Shown piece after piece: positions 34,675 through 43,795 of a DNA stretch of 64,000 nt. The notes below the pieces were generated by a model. It made no database searches. It was not told the origin of the DNA and was given only the letters and a program-made list of their open reading frames with translations. The stretch is from Sphingomonas mucosissima. GTDB taxonomy: Bacteria; Pseudomonadota; Alphaproteobacteria; Sphingomonadales; Sphingomonadaceae. The position numbers and the translations under genes are program-made. The stretch is taken from contig NZ_NBBJ01000001.1 of the NCBI RefSeq assembly GCF_002197665.1, positions 248,001 through 312,000 on the forward strand, written 5' to 3'. Position 1 is the first letter of the stretch; every line of letters starts with the position of its first letter.

Positions 34675-35997
34675 ATGGTCCGTTTCGGCATCCAGTCTCC
34701 GGAAGCGCCCGTTGCGCACAGCGGCGCGCCAGCGCTCCTGCCGTCCGTGCTCACGGCGCGGCCAGCATGGCGTTTTCTGATGCTTGCCGAGATCACGAAT
34801 TTCGCTGCTGTTCGCCGCCATGTCGGCTGTACCCGCAGCGATATGCTAGTGGCGGATGTGTCTTCACGTTTGATGGAGGCGATTCCGCAGCTGCGCCTGA
34901 CGGTGGTCGGCCGCACGACGATCGAGATTGCGCTGGAAGGGGCCGATCCCGCTGAGCTCGATACTGCCCTGGATGATCTGAGGGCGTCGTGTGACGAGCC
35001 GTTCCTGCTCGACGGCGAAACCCATCGGCTGGACATTTGCTTCGGCGCGGCGGCTGCCCATGCTGCCTATTCGGATGATGTTCGCCTCATCGAAGAAGCG
35101 GAGGCTGCGCTTGCAGAAGCACGCGCGGCGCACATACCCGTGCGGCACGATGTCACCGCGCCAGGTGCGCGCGAAATTCGCCGCATTGCCGCGGAGCTTC
35201 GCGTCGCGATTGCTGAGGAGCAATTGTTTCTCGCTTATCAGCCCAAGATTCACGTGCGCCGCCAGGAGATTGGCAGCGTTGAGGCATTGGTGCGCTGGCA
35301 GCATCCCTCCCGAGGCCTGATTCCGCCGGGAGATTTCATTGGTGCGGCGGAGGAGGGTGGGCTGATCGACCGCCTTACGATCTGGACGATCGAGCGCGCC
35401 ATTGTTGACCAGCAACGCTTGAAAGAAGCCGGTCACGACCTGCGCATTTTCATCAACATCTCGGGCCAGCTGCTCGCAGATCAAGTGTTCGTCGATGCCG
35501 CTAGTCGCTTGATCATGGAGGCCGACGCGAAGTTGGGGTTCGAGGTCACAGAGACGTCGGTGATCCGCGATCCGTCCTCGGCGATCGCGAACCTGCAACG
35601 ATTTGCCGACATAGGCATCGTCATTGCGATTGATGATTACGGCGCGGGCCTTTCCAGTCTCGCCTATCTTAAGCAATTGCCTGCACGCGAGCTGAAGATC
35701 GACAAGCTGTTCGTCACCCAGCTGACAAGCTCGAACCGCGATCCACTCATTGTCCGTTCCACCATCGACCTTGCCCACGCGCTCGACATGGAAGTGGTCG
35801 CGGAGGGGGTGGAAACACATGCAGCGCTTGCTCTCCTGACAGTGATGGGCTGCGACATGGTTCAGGGTTTCCTAATCAGCCGGCCGATCTCGCTCGATGC
35901 GCTCCTCAGGTTCATGGAAGAGGACCGGCACCAGTCAGTTTCCCGGGACACCCGAGCGACGTTCAACGCACTTGCCACGGCTTGGAAACGGGCTTGA
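34675..35997 (+). CDS. EAL-domain cyclic-di-GMP phosphodiesterase with degenerate GGDEF region
   Basis: The 440-residue cytoplasmic protein has an N-terminal GGDEF-like domain without a GGDEF motif (residues about 30-150), then a complete EAL domain. Key residues are present: 'EALVRWQHPSRGLI' (about 203), 'FINISGQLL', 'FEVTETSVI', 'IDDYGAGLSSLAYLKQLP' (about 320), 'KIDKLFV' and 'VVAEGVETHAAL' (about 376). It should hydrolyse c-di-GMP, with the degenerate domain as a regulatory or GTP-sensing module. There is no membrane segment. The gene overlaps the start of the sensor kinase, so the two are coupled. Confidence 0.9.
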   Translation: MVRFGIQSPEAPVAHSGAPALLPSVLTARPAWRFLMLAEITNFAAVRRHVGCTRSDMLVADVSSRLMEAIPQLRLTVVGRTTIEIALEGADPAELDTALDDLRASCDEPFLLDGETHRLDICFGAAAAHAAYSDDVRLIEEAEAALAEARAAHIPVRHDVTAPGAREIRRIAAELRVAIAEEQLFLAYQPKIHVRRQEIGSVEALVRWQHPSRGLIPPGDFIGAAEEGGLIDRLTIWTIERAIVDQQRLKEAGHDLRIFINISGQLLADQVFVDAASRLIMEADAKLGFEVTETSVIRDPSSAIANLQRFADIGIVIAIDDYGAGLSSLAYLKQLPARELKIDKLFVTQLTSSNRDPLIVRSTIDLAHALDMEVVAEGVETHAALALLTVMGCDMVQGFLISRPISLDALLRFMEEDRHQSVSRDTRATFNALATAWKRA

Positions 35998-38384
35998 CTG
36001 CTAAGCGATGCGGCCGAGGCTTGGCTACGCTGGCCATGCCGCTGCTGTTGGCGGCAGCGGCCCCTCCTACTGCCATCATCAGCGATCCCCGCTTCGATGC
36101 ACTGACCGCTTCAGTGAAGGCGGAAATGCAAACCGATCCCGAAGCCGCGATAGCAAAGTCCCGGACTGCGCTCGCGTATGCACGTGGCGCCAAGTCGCCA
36201 CAGATGGAAGCAACTGCTCTGTGGTTGATGGGAGAGGCTTATACACGAACCGTACAGTATCAACGTGCGGCCGAGACTCTCGCAGTGGCAAACAGGATCG
36301 TTGAGCAGACTGCGCCACGCACGCAGCTAAACGCCGATATTCTCCTATCTGAGGGAGGAGCGCTCTACTCGACGGGGCAAATCGGCCGGGCGCTTTCCAA
36401 CCTGCGTCGTGCACATGACATGTTTCGCGACCTCGGAGACACGCGAAGTCGAGCCAAGGCGCTGATTACGATCGCTTTGGTTCACGCGACCGGCAACGAT
36501 CACGAAACTGCACTGCGCTACTTTGGTCAGGCAATGGAAGCTTACCGTGCGGACCCCGGCCTGTCGGTGGCGATCTACAATGGCCGGGGGATGGCACTAC
36601 GAGAACTGAAGAGGCTTCCTGAGGCGCAGGCCGAACTCGAGAAGGCGCTCGCGCTGGCACATGAAATGAAAAGCCCGTTCGTGAGCGCTCAGATCCTGAC
36701 GAACATCGCCGACGTCCGGCTTGCGAGAAATGATCTCCCCGGAGCGCAAAGGGCAATAGCCGACGGGCTGGCGCTGACAAGCAAGGCGGAAGCAGTCGCG
36801 CATCGTCCAACCTTCATCACTCTTGCAGCGCAGGCGGCCTTCGGGCGCGGAGACAACTCGGCCGCGCGGCGCTTGATTGAGGAGCGCTTTCGCGGTCAGG
36901 ATCTGACGAGAACGTTGCCACTAGATCGGACCGCGCACGACGTTGCCTATCAGATCTACGCGAAGCTTGGCCGAGACGATCTGGCAGTCGCCCATCTCGC
37001 TGCATTTAAGCGATTGGATGATCAGGCGACCGCCACCGCGCGCTCGAACAGCGCGGCGATCGCCAGTGCGCAGTTCGATTTCGCCAACCAGGAGTTGCGT
37101 ATTGCGCAACTCAGGGCGGCGGATTTGCAGAAGACCATCGCGTTCGAACGCGCCCGCGCGAGAACCCAGCGTTGGCTGTTTCTCGGTACGCTGCTCGTTA
37201 TCGCACTGCTCGTCGTGGGGATCATGACGATCCGGCGCAGCCGCAACGCCCTGGCGAAAACCAACACGGCCTTGGGCAAGGCGCTGGCGGCGAAGACGGA
37301 GTTTCTCGCCACCACCAGCCACGAGATCCGCACGCCGCTGAACGGCATCCTCGGCATGACCCAAGTCATGCTTGCAGACGCCAAGACGGATGCGCCTACC
37401 CGCGAGCGGCTGTCGATCGTGCATGGCGCCGGCATGACGATGCGCGCGCTCGTCGACGACATCCTGGACGTCGCCAAGATCGAGACCGGCCGCATGACCA
37501 TTGAGGAGGCGCCAACCGATATCAGGCGCACCATCCTCGAAGCGGCACAAATCTGGGAGGAGCAGGCCGGCCACAAGGGACTGCGCTTCTCGCTTGATCT
37601 GGCCAACGCACCCGAATGGGCCATCGCGGACGCGACGCGCCTCCGCCAAATCGTGTTCAACCTCCTGTCCAATGCCGTGAAATTCACTGCCACCGGAGAG
37701 GTTCGCGTGACGGCCAGCATCATCGACAACCGCTGGCGCCTGGTAGTGAGCGATACCGGCATCGGGATCGCGCCGGAAAAGCACGAGGTCATCTTCGAGG
37801 CATTCCGCCAAGCCGACGCCGGCACCACGCGCCAGTTCGGCGGCACGGGGCTCGGCCTGTCGATCTGCCGCAACCTGTCGCGCGCCATGGGAGGTGACGT
37901 TACCGTGGCGAGCACAGAAGGGGAAGGCGCCACCTTCACACTCGATCTGCCTTACGAAGCGGTCCTGCCGAACGAAGCCATTGCGGCGCCAGGAGCCGGC
38001 GTCCTGGTGGTTGATCGAAACCCGATCACCCGCGCGATGTTCAAGGCGTTGCTCACCCCCGTTGGAGGTGCCGTTTCCTTCGCCACCACCGCCGACGAAG
38101 CGCTGGAGGCGGTCGCGGCGCAGCAGCCGGCAACGCTGTTGCTGGACGATGCGACGCTGCGCGCGAGCGAGGATCCGGCCGCGGTGGTCCGCGCCTTGGC
38201 ACAGGCCACGCCCGCCGCCCGGATCGCGCTGCTCGGCCCCCCGCTGGAGGTCTTGGAGCAAGCAAGGTTGCGCGATGCCGGGGTTTCGCGCTTCATTTCC
38301 AAGCCGGTCGGCAAGGAAGCCTTGATTCACGCATTGTTTAGCGACGAAACGGTGGCGTCCACTCTTGTTTCCCACGCCGCTTGA
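35994..38384 (+). CDS. TPR-containing hybrid histidine kinase
   Basis: From TTG 35994 (overlapping the EAL stop as TTGA) the product is 796 residues. It has a signal-like N-terminus, tetratricopeptide-like helices to about residue 370, one membrane helix near 390-410 ('WLFLGTLLVIALLVVGIMTI'), a HisKA domain ('TSHEIRTPLNGILGM', phospho-His about 443), and an HATPase with N-box 'FNLLSNAVKFTATGE', G1 'VSDTGIGIAPE' and G2 'GGTGLGLSICRNLSRAMGG'. The C-terminal receiver is partly degenerate ('VLVVDRN' replaces the acidic pair), though an Asp in 'LLLDDATL' and the Lys in 'FISKPV' remain. It likely senses a periplasmic cue and signals to the adjacent receiver. Confidence 0.9.
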   Translation: MTAKRCGRGLATLAMPLLLAAAAPPTAIISDPRFDALTASVKAEMQTDPEAAIAKSRTALAYARGAKSPQMEATALWLMGEAYTRTVQYQRAAETLAVANRIVEQTAPRTQLNADILLSEGGALYSTGQIGRALSNLRRAHDMFRDLGDTRSRAKALITIALVHATGNDHETALRYFGQAMEAYRADPGLSVAIYNGRGMALRELKRLPEAQAELEKALALAHEMKSPFVSAQILTNIADVRLARNDLPGAQRAIADGLALTSKAEAVAHRPTFITLAAQAAFGRGDNSAARRLIEERFRGQDLTRTLPLDRTAHDVAYQIYAKLGRDDLAVAHLAAFKRLDDQATATARSNSAAIASAQFDFANQELRIAQLRAADLQKTIAFERARARTQRWLFLGTLLVIALLVVGIMTIRRSRNALAKTNTALGKALAAKTEFLATTSHEIRTPLNGILGMTQVMLADAKTDAPTRERLSIVHGAGMTMRALVDDILDVAKIETGRMTIEEAPTDIRRTILEAAQIWEEQAGHKGLRFSLDLANAPEWAIADATRLRQIVFNLLSNAVKFTATGEVRVTASIIDNRWRLVVSDTGIGIAPEKHEVIFEAFRQADAGTTRQFGGTGLGLSICRNLSRAMGGDVTVASTEGEGATFTLDLPYEAVLPNEAIAAPGAGVLVVDRNPITRAMFKALLTPVGGAVSFATTADEALEAVAAQQPATLLLDDATLRASEDPAAVVRALAQATPAARIALLGPPLEVLEQARLRDAGVSRFISKPVGKEALIHALFSDETVASTLVSHAA

Positions 38385-38438
38385 GACGATAACAATTCTG
38401 GCAATGGAACGATTAGCCTGCCTGTTCGGCCTGCGGCC

Positions 38439-38825
38439 ATGAACGTCCTGTTTATCGAGGACGATCGAATGAACCGCCGCGTAGTTCGAGATATGCTTAA
38501 CGTGGCCGGAGCGGACATGATTGAAGCAGAAAGCGCAGAAGAAGGACTGCGCCTGCTGGACGATCAAGAGTTCGACATGCTCCTGGTGGATCTTCGCATG
38601 CCCGGCATGGATGGCATAACCGCGATTCAGCATATTCGCGCACGACCAGATCAAAAAGGTCGTGTCCCGATCATCGTCGTGACGGCGGATACCGCCATTG
38701 ATCTGCGTGAACGCTGTCTGGCCGCCGGTGCGGACGACGTGATCTTCAAACCGGTCGCGATGGACAATCTGTTCGACGCCATGGGCCGCGTCCTTGCGGC
38801 CGATGACGAGGGACTGATCGGCTGA
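38439..38825 (+). CDS. Single-domain response regulator
   Basis: The 128-residue protein is only a receiver domain: the acidic pair in 'LFIEDDRMNRR', phospho-acceptor Asp51 in 'LLVDLRMPGMDG', a switch Thr in 'IIVVTADTA' and Lys in 'DVIFKPVAM'. All residues needed for phosphorylation are present. No output domain follows, as in DivK/CheY-type proteins. It lies 54 bases after the hybrid kinase and is the probable partner of that kinase, perhaps by-passing its degenerate receiver. The start lacks a strong ribosome site. Confidence 0.92.
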   Translation: MNVLFIEDDRMNRRVVRDMLNVAGADMIEAESAEEGLRLLDDQEFDMLLVDLRMPGMDGITAIQHIRARPDQKGRVPIIVVTADTAIDLRERCLAAGADDVIFKPVAMDNLFDAMGRVLAADDEGLIG

Positions 38826-39764
38826 TCAATAGCCGCGATCGAGATCGGCGACGTTCTCCATCGGCTCTCCGGCACGAAATGCCGCCAGATTACGCAGGAA
38901 CAGGGCAGCGGCGCGCTGGAACATCTTGGTCTGGCTGCGTCCGGACAGATGCATGGAGATCATGCAGTTCGGCGCGCTCCACAATGGGTGATCGGCCGGC
39001 AGCGGTTCCGGATTGGTCGGATCGAGGAATGCACCGCCCAGCTTGCCGCCCCGCAGCGCTTCCAGCAGCGCGTCATCGTCGATCATGTCGCCGCGCGCGA
39101 TATTGATCAGCCAGGCGCCGGGCTTCATCGCGGCAAGCTCCGCTTCGCCGATCATCGACTTCGTCTCGCCCGTTGAGGGGGCGGCGAGCACCACCCAGTC
39201 GAATTCCCCAAGCCGCGCGCGCCAGGCGTCGGGCGTCATGGTGCCGTTGCTTCCCGAGCGCGTTACGCCAGTGACTTCGACACCGAAGGCGGACAGCCGA
39301 TCGCCGATCAGGCGACCGATCGCGCCATAGCCGATCACGATCGCCTTTGTATCCGCCAGCTCGATCTTGCCGGGCGCATCGCGCAGCCACTCGGCACGGT
39401 CCTGCGCGCGAATAACCTCGTCCAGGCGCTTGGCCGCCGCCAGCACGCCGAGCACGGCGTATTCGGCGACCGCAATGGCATTGATGCCGACGCCGTTGGT
39501 GAGCGTCGCGCCGCGCGATCGCAGCACATCCAGCGGAAATGCATCGAGACCGGCGTAGATGGTGGAGACCCATTTCAGCCCGTCGCCTGCTTCGCGCAGC
39601 GTCTCTTCGGTCAGCCGCGTGGGCTGCATATCCACCCAGGCGATGTCGGCATCTGCAATCATCACCTTGGCGTCGGCCGGGCTTGTCCACCACGACACCT
39701 CGAGATCGGAGGGAAGCTGCGGCTCAAGCAGCGGGCGGGCGATTGCGGGTAGAACGGCCTTCAT
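38826..39764 (-). CDS. D-2-hydroxyacid dehydrogenase family protein
   Basis: The 312-residue enzyme has a substrate domain, an NAD-binding Rossmann fold ('AIVIGYGAIGRLIGDRLSAF') and the catalytic-domain signature 'MKPGAWLINIARGDMIDDDA'. The usual catalytic Arg lies in 'NIARG' and a Glu lies in 'NPEPLPADHPLW'; the catalytic His is represented by 'ISMHLSG'. It should reduce a 2-keto acid with NAD(P)H; the substrate is unclear. The ATG at 39764 is supported by family length; upstream residues are Arg-rich and overlap the divergent protease gene. Its start is only eight bases from that gene's GTG. Confidence 0.88.
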   Translation of the reverse strand: MKAVLPAIARPLLEPQLPSDLEVSWWTSPADAKVMIADADIAWVDMQPTRLTEETLREAGDGLKWVSTIYAGLDAFPLDVLRSRGATLTNGVGINAIAVAEYAVLGVLAAAKRLDEVIRAQDRAEWLRDAPGKIELADTKAIVIGYGAIGRLIGDRLSAFGVEVTGVTRSGSNGTMTPDAWRARLGEFDWVVLAAPSTGETKSMIGEAELAAMKPGAWLINIARGDMIDDDALLEALRGGKLGGAFLDPTNPEPLPADHPLWSAPNCMISMHLSGRSQTKMFQRAAALFLRNLAAFRAGEPMENVADLDRGY

Positions 39765-39772
39765 GACGCGAG

Positions 39773-40774
39773 GTGATAGCGCGGCACAGGCCTCTCGCCT
39801 ATTGGGTTGATGTGATCGTCGTTCTTTCCGCCGCCATCGCCGCGTCCATCGCTGTCGCGCCAGCAACCCCGGAGGCCGCGAGCCTTGAGGTATTGCGCGC
39901 GATCGATCTTCGTCTTGCAACTATCGCGCACCGGCTGGTCACGGCCAACGCGCCGCTGTGTTGGGACACGGTGCCCGCGATCGGCTTGGTCATCCATGCC
40001 GAAAGCCAATATGATGCTGCCTCGCAAGCGACTGCCCGCGAGGCGTTCGGCTTCACGACGCCGATCGCGGTTGAAGCTGTGGTGCCCGGCTCGCCCGCGG
40101 CAACCGCCGGGCTTCGCGCCAATGATGGACTGGCGGCGATCGGCGCGCACACTCTGGTGGCCGGCGCGCGGCAGCCTTCCAGCGCCGATCGTGACGCCGC
40201 GCTTGACGTTCTGGAGCGCCAGGCCACGCCGGTGCGCGTGACAATGGTACGTGACGGCGCTCGCCGAGACGTCCTCATTCCCGCAGCCCTTGGGTGTCGC
40301 GGCCGTTTCGAAGTGGTGCTGGGGACGAAGATGACCGCGCTTTCGGACGGCAAGGTCGTTCAGATCGGCGTCCGGTTCTTCGAACGCTACCGTGACGAGG
40401 AAACCGCCGTGATCGTCGCGCATGAGCTCGCGCATGTCATCTTGAGGCACCGGGTGCGGCTGGAGGCGGCTGGGGTGGCAGGCGGCGTGCTCAAGGAACT
40501 CGGGCGCAATGCACAGCTCAGCCAGAAGGTGGAGCTGGAAGCGGACGCGCTTGGCGTGGCGCTGCTCCACAACGCAGGCTACGATCCCGCGTCCGCGGCG
40601 CGCTTCTGGCGCGAACACGGCGGTGACATCGACGGAGGCCTATTCCGCAGCCGGACCCACCCCGCGACCAAGCGGCGGATTGCCGCGATCGAGGCGGCAG
40701 CCGCCGCCATTCCTGCCGGCGAACGGCCCTATGTTCCGCCCGTGCTCGCGCAACGGGACGTGCCGCTGCGCTGA
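39773..40774 (+). CDS. M48-family metalloprotease with PDZ domain
   Basis: The 333-residue protein has an N-terminal hydrophobic anchor, a PDZ-like segment around residues 90-170 ('VEAVVPGSPAATAGLRANDG') and a zinc-metalloprotease domain with the HExxH motif in 'VIVAHELAHVILRH' (about residue 220) and the third ligand region 'VELEADALGVALL' (Glu and Asp). Such proteins are membrane-linked proteases for envelope quality control. GTG 39773 or GTG 39812 could be the start. The tight spacing with the divergent dehydrogenase gene means the two promoters must overlap each other's 5' ends. Confidence 0.87.
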   Translation: MIARHRPLAYWVDVIVVLSAAIAASIAVAPATPEAASLEVLRAIDLRLATIAHRLVTANAPLCWDTVPAIGLVIHAESQYDAASQATAREAFGFTTPIAVEAVVPGSPAATAGLRANDGLAAIGAHTLVAGARQPSSADRDAALDVLERQATPVRVTMVRDGARRDVLIPAALGCRGRFEVVLGTKMTALSDGKVVQIGVRFFERYRDEETAVIVAHELAHVILRHRVRLEAAGVAGGVLKELGRNAQLSQKVELEADALGVALLHNAGYDPASAARFWREHGGDIDGGLFRSRTHPATKRRIAAIEAAAAAIPAGERPYVPPVLAQRDVPLR

Positions 40775-40811
40775 TCGCAAACCGGACGCGCGCGGCTGGC
40801 CCTCGCTGCCG

Positions 40812-42242
40812 TCAGCCGGCGGTGACGCGCCACTCCCAGCCAAGCGGATCGCCGTCCATCACCTCGACGCCAGCAGCCGCGAGTTCATCCCTGATCGCAT
40901 CAGAAGCGGCGAAGTCCTTGGCCGCGCGCGCTTCCTGGCGCTGCGTCAACCTCTCCGCAATCGTGGCTTCGTCGATGGTGGCCGACGCTGGCCGCGTGCG
41001 AAGGTCCTCGCGCTTGATCGTGTCGAGCGGCAGCCCGAGGACCTCGACGAAGTCTTTCATCGCCGCGAGCCGATCGGCGGGTGATACCTTCTTGTCCGCG
41101 ATAAGCGCGTCGAGGACGGGCAGCGCCTTGGGCGTGTTGAGATCCTCCGACACCGCCGCATCAAGCTGTTCCCGATAAGCGGCGGCAGAGCCCTTCTGCG
41201 GCGCGTCCATACGCGCACGCAGCCCTTCGATTGCCTGCACCAGCCGCTTCAGCCGCACCTGAGCCGCGGCCAGATTGTCCCAGGAGAACTCCAGTTCGCT
41301 GCGATAATGCGCCTGTAGGCACAGCATCCGATAGGCAAGCGGATGGAATCCGCGGTCGACCAGAGACTGAAGCGTCAGGAACTCGCCGGAAGATTTGCTC
41401 ATCTTTCCCGCGCGCTCGACCAGGAAGTTATTGTGCATCCAGAATGCCGCGCCGGTGTCTCCGCAGCCGCAATGCGCCTGGTTCTGGGCGATCTCATTGG
41501 GATGGTGGATCTCGCGGTGGTCAATCCCGCCAGTATGGATGTCGAACGATTCGCCCAGGTATTTCTTGCTCATCACCGAGCATTCCAGATGCCAGCCGGG
41601 TGCGCCGCGGCCCCAGGGGGAGTTCCACTCCATCTGGCGCTTCTCGCCCGGTGCAGACGTGCGCCAGATCGCAAAATCCTGCGCATGTCGCTTGCCCGCC
41701 ACCGGGTCGATCCGGCTTTCGCCCGCATCATCTGCGGTTCGCGCCAGCCGCCCGTAATCTGGAACGGTTGTCACATCGAAATACAGGCCGCTGTCGAGCC
41801 GGTAGCAATGCTCCTCCTCGATTGCGGCGGCGAAATCGATCATCTCCGCAATGTGATCGGTCGCTAGCGGCAAGTGAGTGGGTGTGCGGATGTTGAGGTC
41901 CGCCAGATTCTGCTTGAACGCATCGGTATAATGGCGCGCAATCGCCCAGATGTCCTTGCCGGCGCGCTTGGCCGCGGCTTCCATCTTGTCGTCGCCGGCG
42001 TCCGCGTCGGAGGTGAGGTGCCCTACGTCGGTGATGTTGATGACGTGGGTGAGGTCATGCCCCTTCCACGCCAGCACGCGAGAGAGCGTATCGGTGAAGA
42101 CATAGGCGCGAAGATTGCCGACATGGGCGTAATTGTAGACGGTCGGCCCGCAGGAATAGACGCGCACGCCCTTGGCCGGATCAAGGGGCGTGAACGCGCG
42201 CAGCGAGCGCGAAAGGCTGTCATAGAGCGAAAGCGTCGTCAT
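40812..42242 (-). CDS. cysS: Cysteine--tRNA ligase
   Basis: The 476-residue class I synthetase has the HIGH-type signature 'VYNYAHVGNLRAYVF', the zinc Cys in 'VYSCGPTVYNY', 'WHLECSVMSKKYLG' and 'IDHREIHHPNEIAQ' (zinc and editing-region residues), and the KMSKS loop 'GKMSKSSGEFLT'. It charges tRNA-Cys. Its length and both ends match the family. It is divergent from rpsU, with a 198-base gap that should hold both promoters. Confidence 0.97.
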   Translation of the reverse strand: MTTLSLYDSLSRSLRAFTPLDPAKGVRVYSCGPTVYNYAHVGNLRAYVFTDTLSRVLAWKGHDLTHVINITDVGHLTSDADAGDDKMEAAAKRAGKDIWAIARHYTDAFKQNLADLNIRTPTHLPLATDHIAEMIDFAAAIEEEHCYRLDSGLYFDVTTVPDYGRLARTADDAGESRIDPVAGKRHAQDFAIWRTSAPGEKRQMEWNSPWGRGAPGWHLECSVMSKKYLGESFDIHTGGIDHREIHHPNEIAQNQAHCGCGDTGAAFWMHNNFLVERAGKMSKSSGEFLTLQSLVDRGFHPLAYRMLCLQAHYRSELEFSWDNLAAAQVRLKRLVQAIEGLRARMDAPQKGSAAAYREQLDAAVSEDLNTPKALPVLDALIADKKVSPADRLAAMKDFVEVLGLPLDTIKREDLRTRPASATIDEATIAERLTQRQEARAAKDFAASDAIRDELAAAGVEVMDGDPLGWEWRVTAG

Positions 42243-42440
42243 GAAGTGCGCTCTATCCCGGTGGTGCCGCTGCGCAAAGGGCGGCGGCTAAGCTGTGGCG
42301 CAATCGCCACAGCGCGGCGGGTTGCACAGGCGAGGGGGCGGTGGTAGAGGCAGCGGGTTCACGGCGCGGGCTATGCTTGCTGCCGCCGTTTCCGTTTTGC
42401 GGAATCGGGCTGTTTCAGATCTCGGAGAAGTGTCGGTTTT

Positions 42441-42647
42441 ATGCAGATCATCGTTCGCGACAACAACGTCGACCAGGCCCTGCGCGCGCTCAAGAAGAAG
42501 CTGCAGCGCGAAGGCGTGTATCGCGAAATGAAGCTGCGCCGGCATTATGAGAAGCCGTCGGAAAAGCGTGCACGCGAGCGTGCTGCCGCTGTTCGCCGTG
42601 CGCGCAAGATGGATCGCAAGCGTGCGGAGCGTGACGGCGCTCGGTAA
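42441..42647 (+). CDS. rpsU: 30S ribosomal protein S21
   Basis: The 68-residue basic protein starts '[20 protein letters not shown]' and continues with '[20 protein letters not shown]' and a highly basic C-terminal tail, matching bacterial S21. It binds the 30S platform near the anti-Shine-Dalgarno and influences initiation. A GGAGAAG site lies ten bases before the ATG. It is a short monocistron or co-transcribed with the FKBP gene 85 bases downstream. Confidence 0.97.
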   Translation: MQIIVRDNNVDQALRALKKKLQREGVYREMKLRRHYEKPSEKRARERAAAVRRARKMDRKRAERDGAR

Positions 42648-42732
42648 GAACCGCGCGACCGTCTCAACTTTCTCAACATTCGCTGTAATCCGGGCGCGGT
42701 AATTCGCGCTCGGTCCTGACCCGGGGATCGCC

Positions 42733-43314
42733 ATGTCGACCGTCACCGCCGTTCCGATCGCGCCGGTCAAGCGCAGCTATGTTGTCCTTTTGATCGTCGG
42801 CATCATCGCCGCTGTCATGGCTGCGGCTGCGCTGGCTGTGCAGGGCGACGATTTCCTGACGCGCAATGCGCGCAAGTCGGGCGTGGTGACGACGGCGTCG
42901 GGCCTGCAATATCAGGTGGTGGAGGCAGGCTCCGGCCCGAAGCCGACCGATACGGACGTGGCGTTGGTCATGTACGAGGGCAAGCTGCTGGACGGGACCA
43001 CCTTCGACAAGTCGCAGCAGCCCACCCCGTTCCCGGTGACGGGCGTGGTGCCGGGCTTCTCCGAAGGCCTGAAGCTGATGCCGAAGGGCGCCAAGTATCG
43101 CTTCTGGATCAAGCCGGAACTCGGCTACGGCGCCGAGACCAAGGGGCCGATCCCGGGCAATTCCACGCTGGTATTCGACGTCGAGCTGATCGACTTCCTG
43201 CCCGAAGCCGTGCTTCGCCAGCTGCAGCAGCAGCAGATGATGGGCGGCGCGCCGGGTGGTCCGGGTGCTCCGGTCGGGGCAGCGCCAGGTGCCGAGGCAC
43301 CCGCCGGTCGCTGA
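42733..43314 (+). CDS. Membrane-anchored FKBP-type peptidyl-prolyl isomerase
   Basis: The 193-residue product has an N-terminal membrane helix ('YVVLLIVGIIAAVMAAAALA') and a periplasm-facing FKBP domain: 'DVALVMYEGKLLDGTTFDKS', 'PVTGVVPGFSEGLKLMPKGA' and 'FWIKPELGYG'. The C-terminus is a Gln/Gly/Pro/Ala-rich tail of about 30 residues. It catalyses cis-trans isomerisation of prolyl bonds and may help envelope protein folding. A strong terminator follows. Confidence 0.93.
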   Translation: MSTVTAVPIAPVKRSYVVLLIVGIIAAVMAAAALAVQGDDFLTRNARKSGVVTTASGLQYQVVEAGSGPKPTDTDVALVMYEGKLLDGTTFDKSQQPTPFPVTGVVPGFSEGLKLMPKGAKYRFWIKPELGYGAETKGPIPGNSTLVFDVELIDFLPEAVLRQLQQQQMMGGAPGGPGAPVGAAPGAEAPAGR

Positions 43315-43332
43315 TCCGCGCAGCAGATAAAG

Positions 43333-43367
43333 AAAGGGCGCCACGAGCAATCGCGGCGCCCTTTTTT
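43333..43367 (+). terminator. Rho-independent terminator after FKBP gene
   Basis: AAAGGGCGCC (43333-43342) pairs with GGCGCCCTTT (43355-43364) and is followed by more T (T-run 43362-43367). It starts 18 bases after the FKBP stop codon. The stem-loop plus U-run is canonical. Confidence 0.92.
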
Positions 43368-43435
43368 GTGCCTGACGTATACTGGTTGGCGGCAAAGATG
43401 CGGCGCGGGTGCCCCGTCAGGGCACCCGCACCACC

Positions 43436-43732
43436 TTACAGCGCGCGGCCGACCATAATCTGCGGCGTGATGTCGGTGAAGTTCGGCACGTCGGCCTGCA
43501 ACTCGCCCATGCGCGGGCTCGCCATCGCCTGACCCATCGCTTCGGGCGAGGCGAAGTGGAAATTGGCGATCAGCGCGAACGGCGGCGTGCCACCGCCAGG
43601 GGCCTGGCCCTCAATCAGTTCGATCTTCTCAGGGCTCCAGATCTCGCGCGCCAGCTCGGCATGCGTCGCCTTGTAATAGCTGGCGTCAAACTTCGCGCCG
43701 TCATGGTTCGGATACAGAACGCTAACGATCAT
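43436..43732 (-). CDS. EthD-family reductase-like protein
   Basis: The 98-residue protein, 'MIVSVLYPNHDGAKFDASYY' onward with 'THAELAREIWSPEKIELIEG' and 'FALIANFHFASPEAMGQAMA', matches the EthD dimeric alpha-beta barrel family (first known from the ethyl tert-butyl ether degradation cluster). The fold is shared with antibiotic-biosynthesis monooxygenases; a specific activity is not established for most members. It lies just downstream of, and on the same strand as, the aldehyde dehydrogenase, but a terminator separates them. Confidence 0.85.
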   Translation of the reverse strand: MIVSVLYPNHDGAKFDASYYKATHAELAREIWSPEKIELIEGQAPGGGTPPFALIANFHFASPEAMGQAMASPRMGELQADVPNFTDITPQIMVGRAL

Positions 43733-43750
43733 GATTTTCCTCTCCCCTTA

Positions 43751-43781
43751 TGAAAACGGGCGCCCTTTGATGGGGCGCCCG
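43751..43781 (-). terminator. Rho-independent terminator after aldehyde dehydrogenase gene
   Basis: On the minus strand CGGGCGCCC (43781-43773) pairs with GGGCGCCCG (43765-43757) around a seven-base loop and is followed by TTTTCA (43756-43751). It lies 14 bases beyond the dehydrogenase stop and before the EthD gene start, so the two genes can be separate transcripts. Confidence 0.82.
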
Positions 43782-43795
43782 CTGTAGGTCTTCGA

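Noticed and set aside
36921..38654. 577-codon open frame antisense to the hybrid kinase and receiver genes
   Set aside because: Spans two unrelated genes and shows shadow-frame composition; the sense genes have complete motifs.
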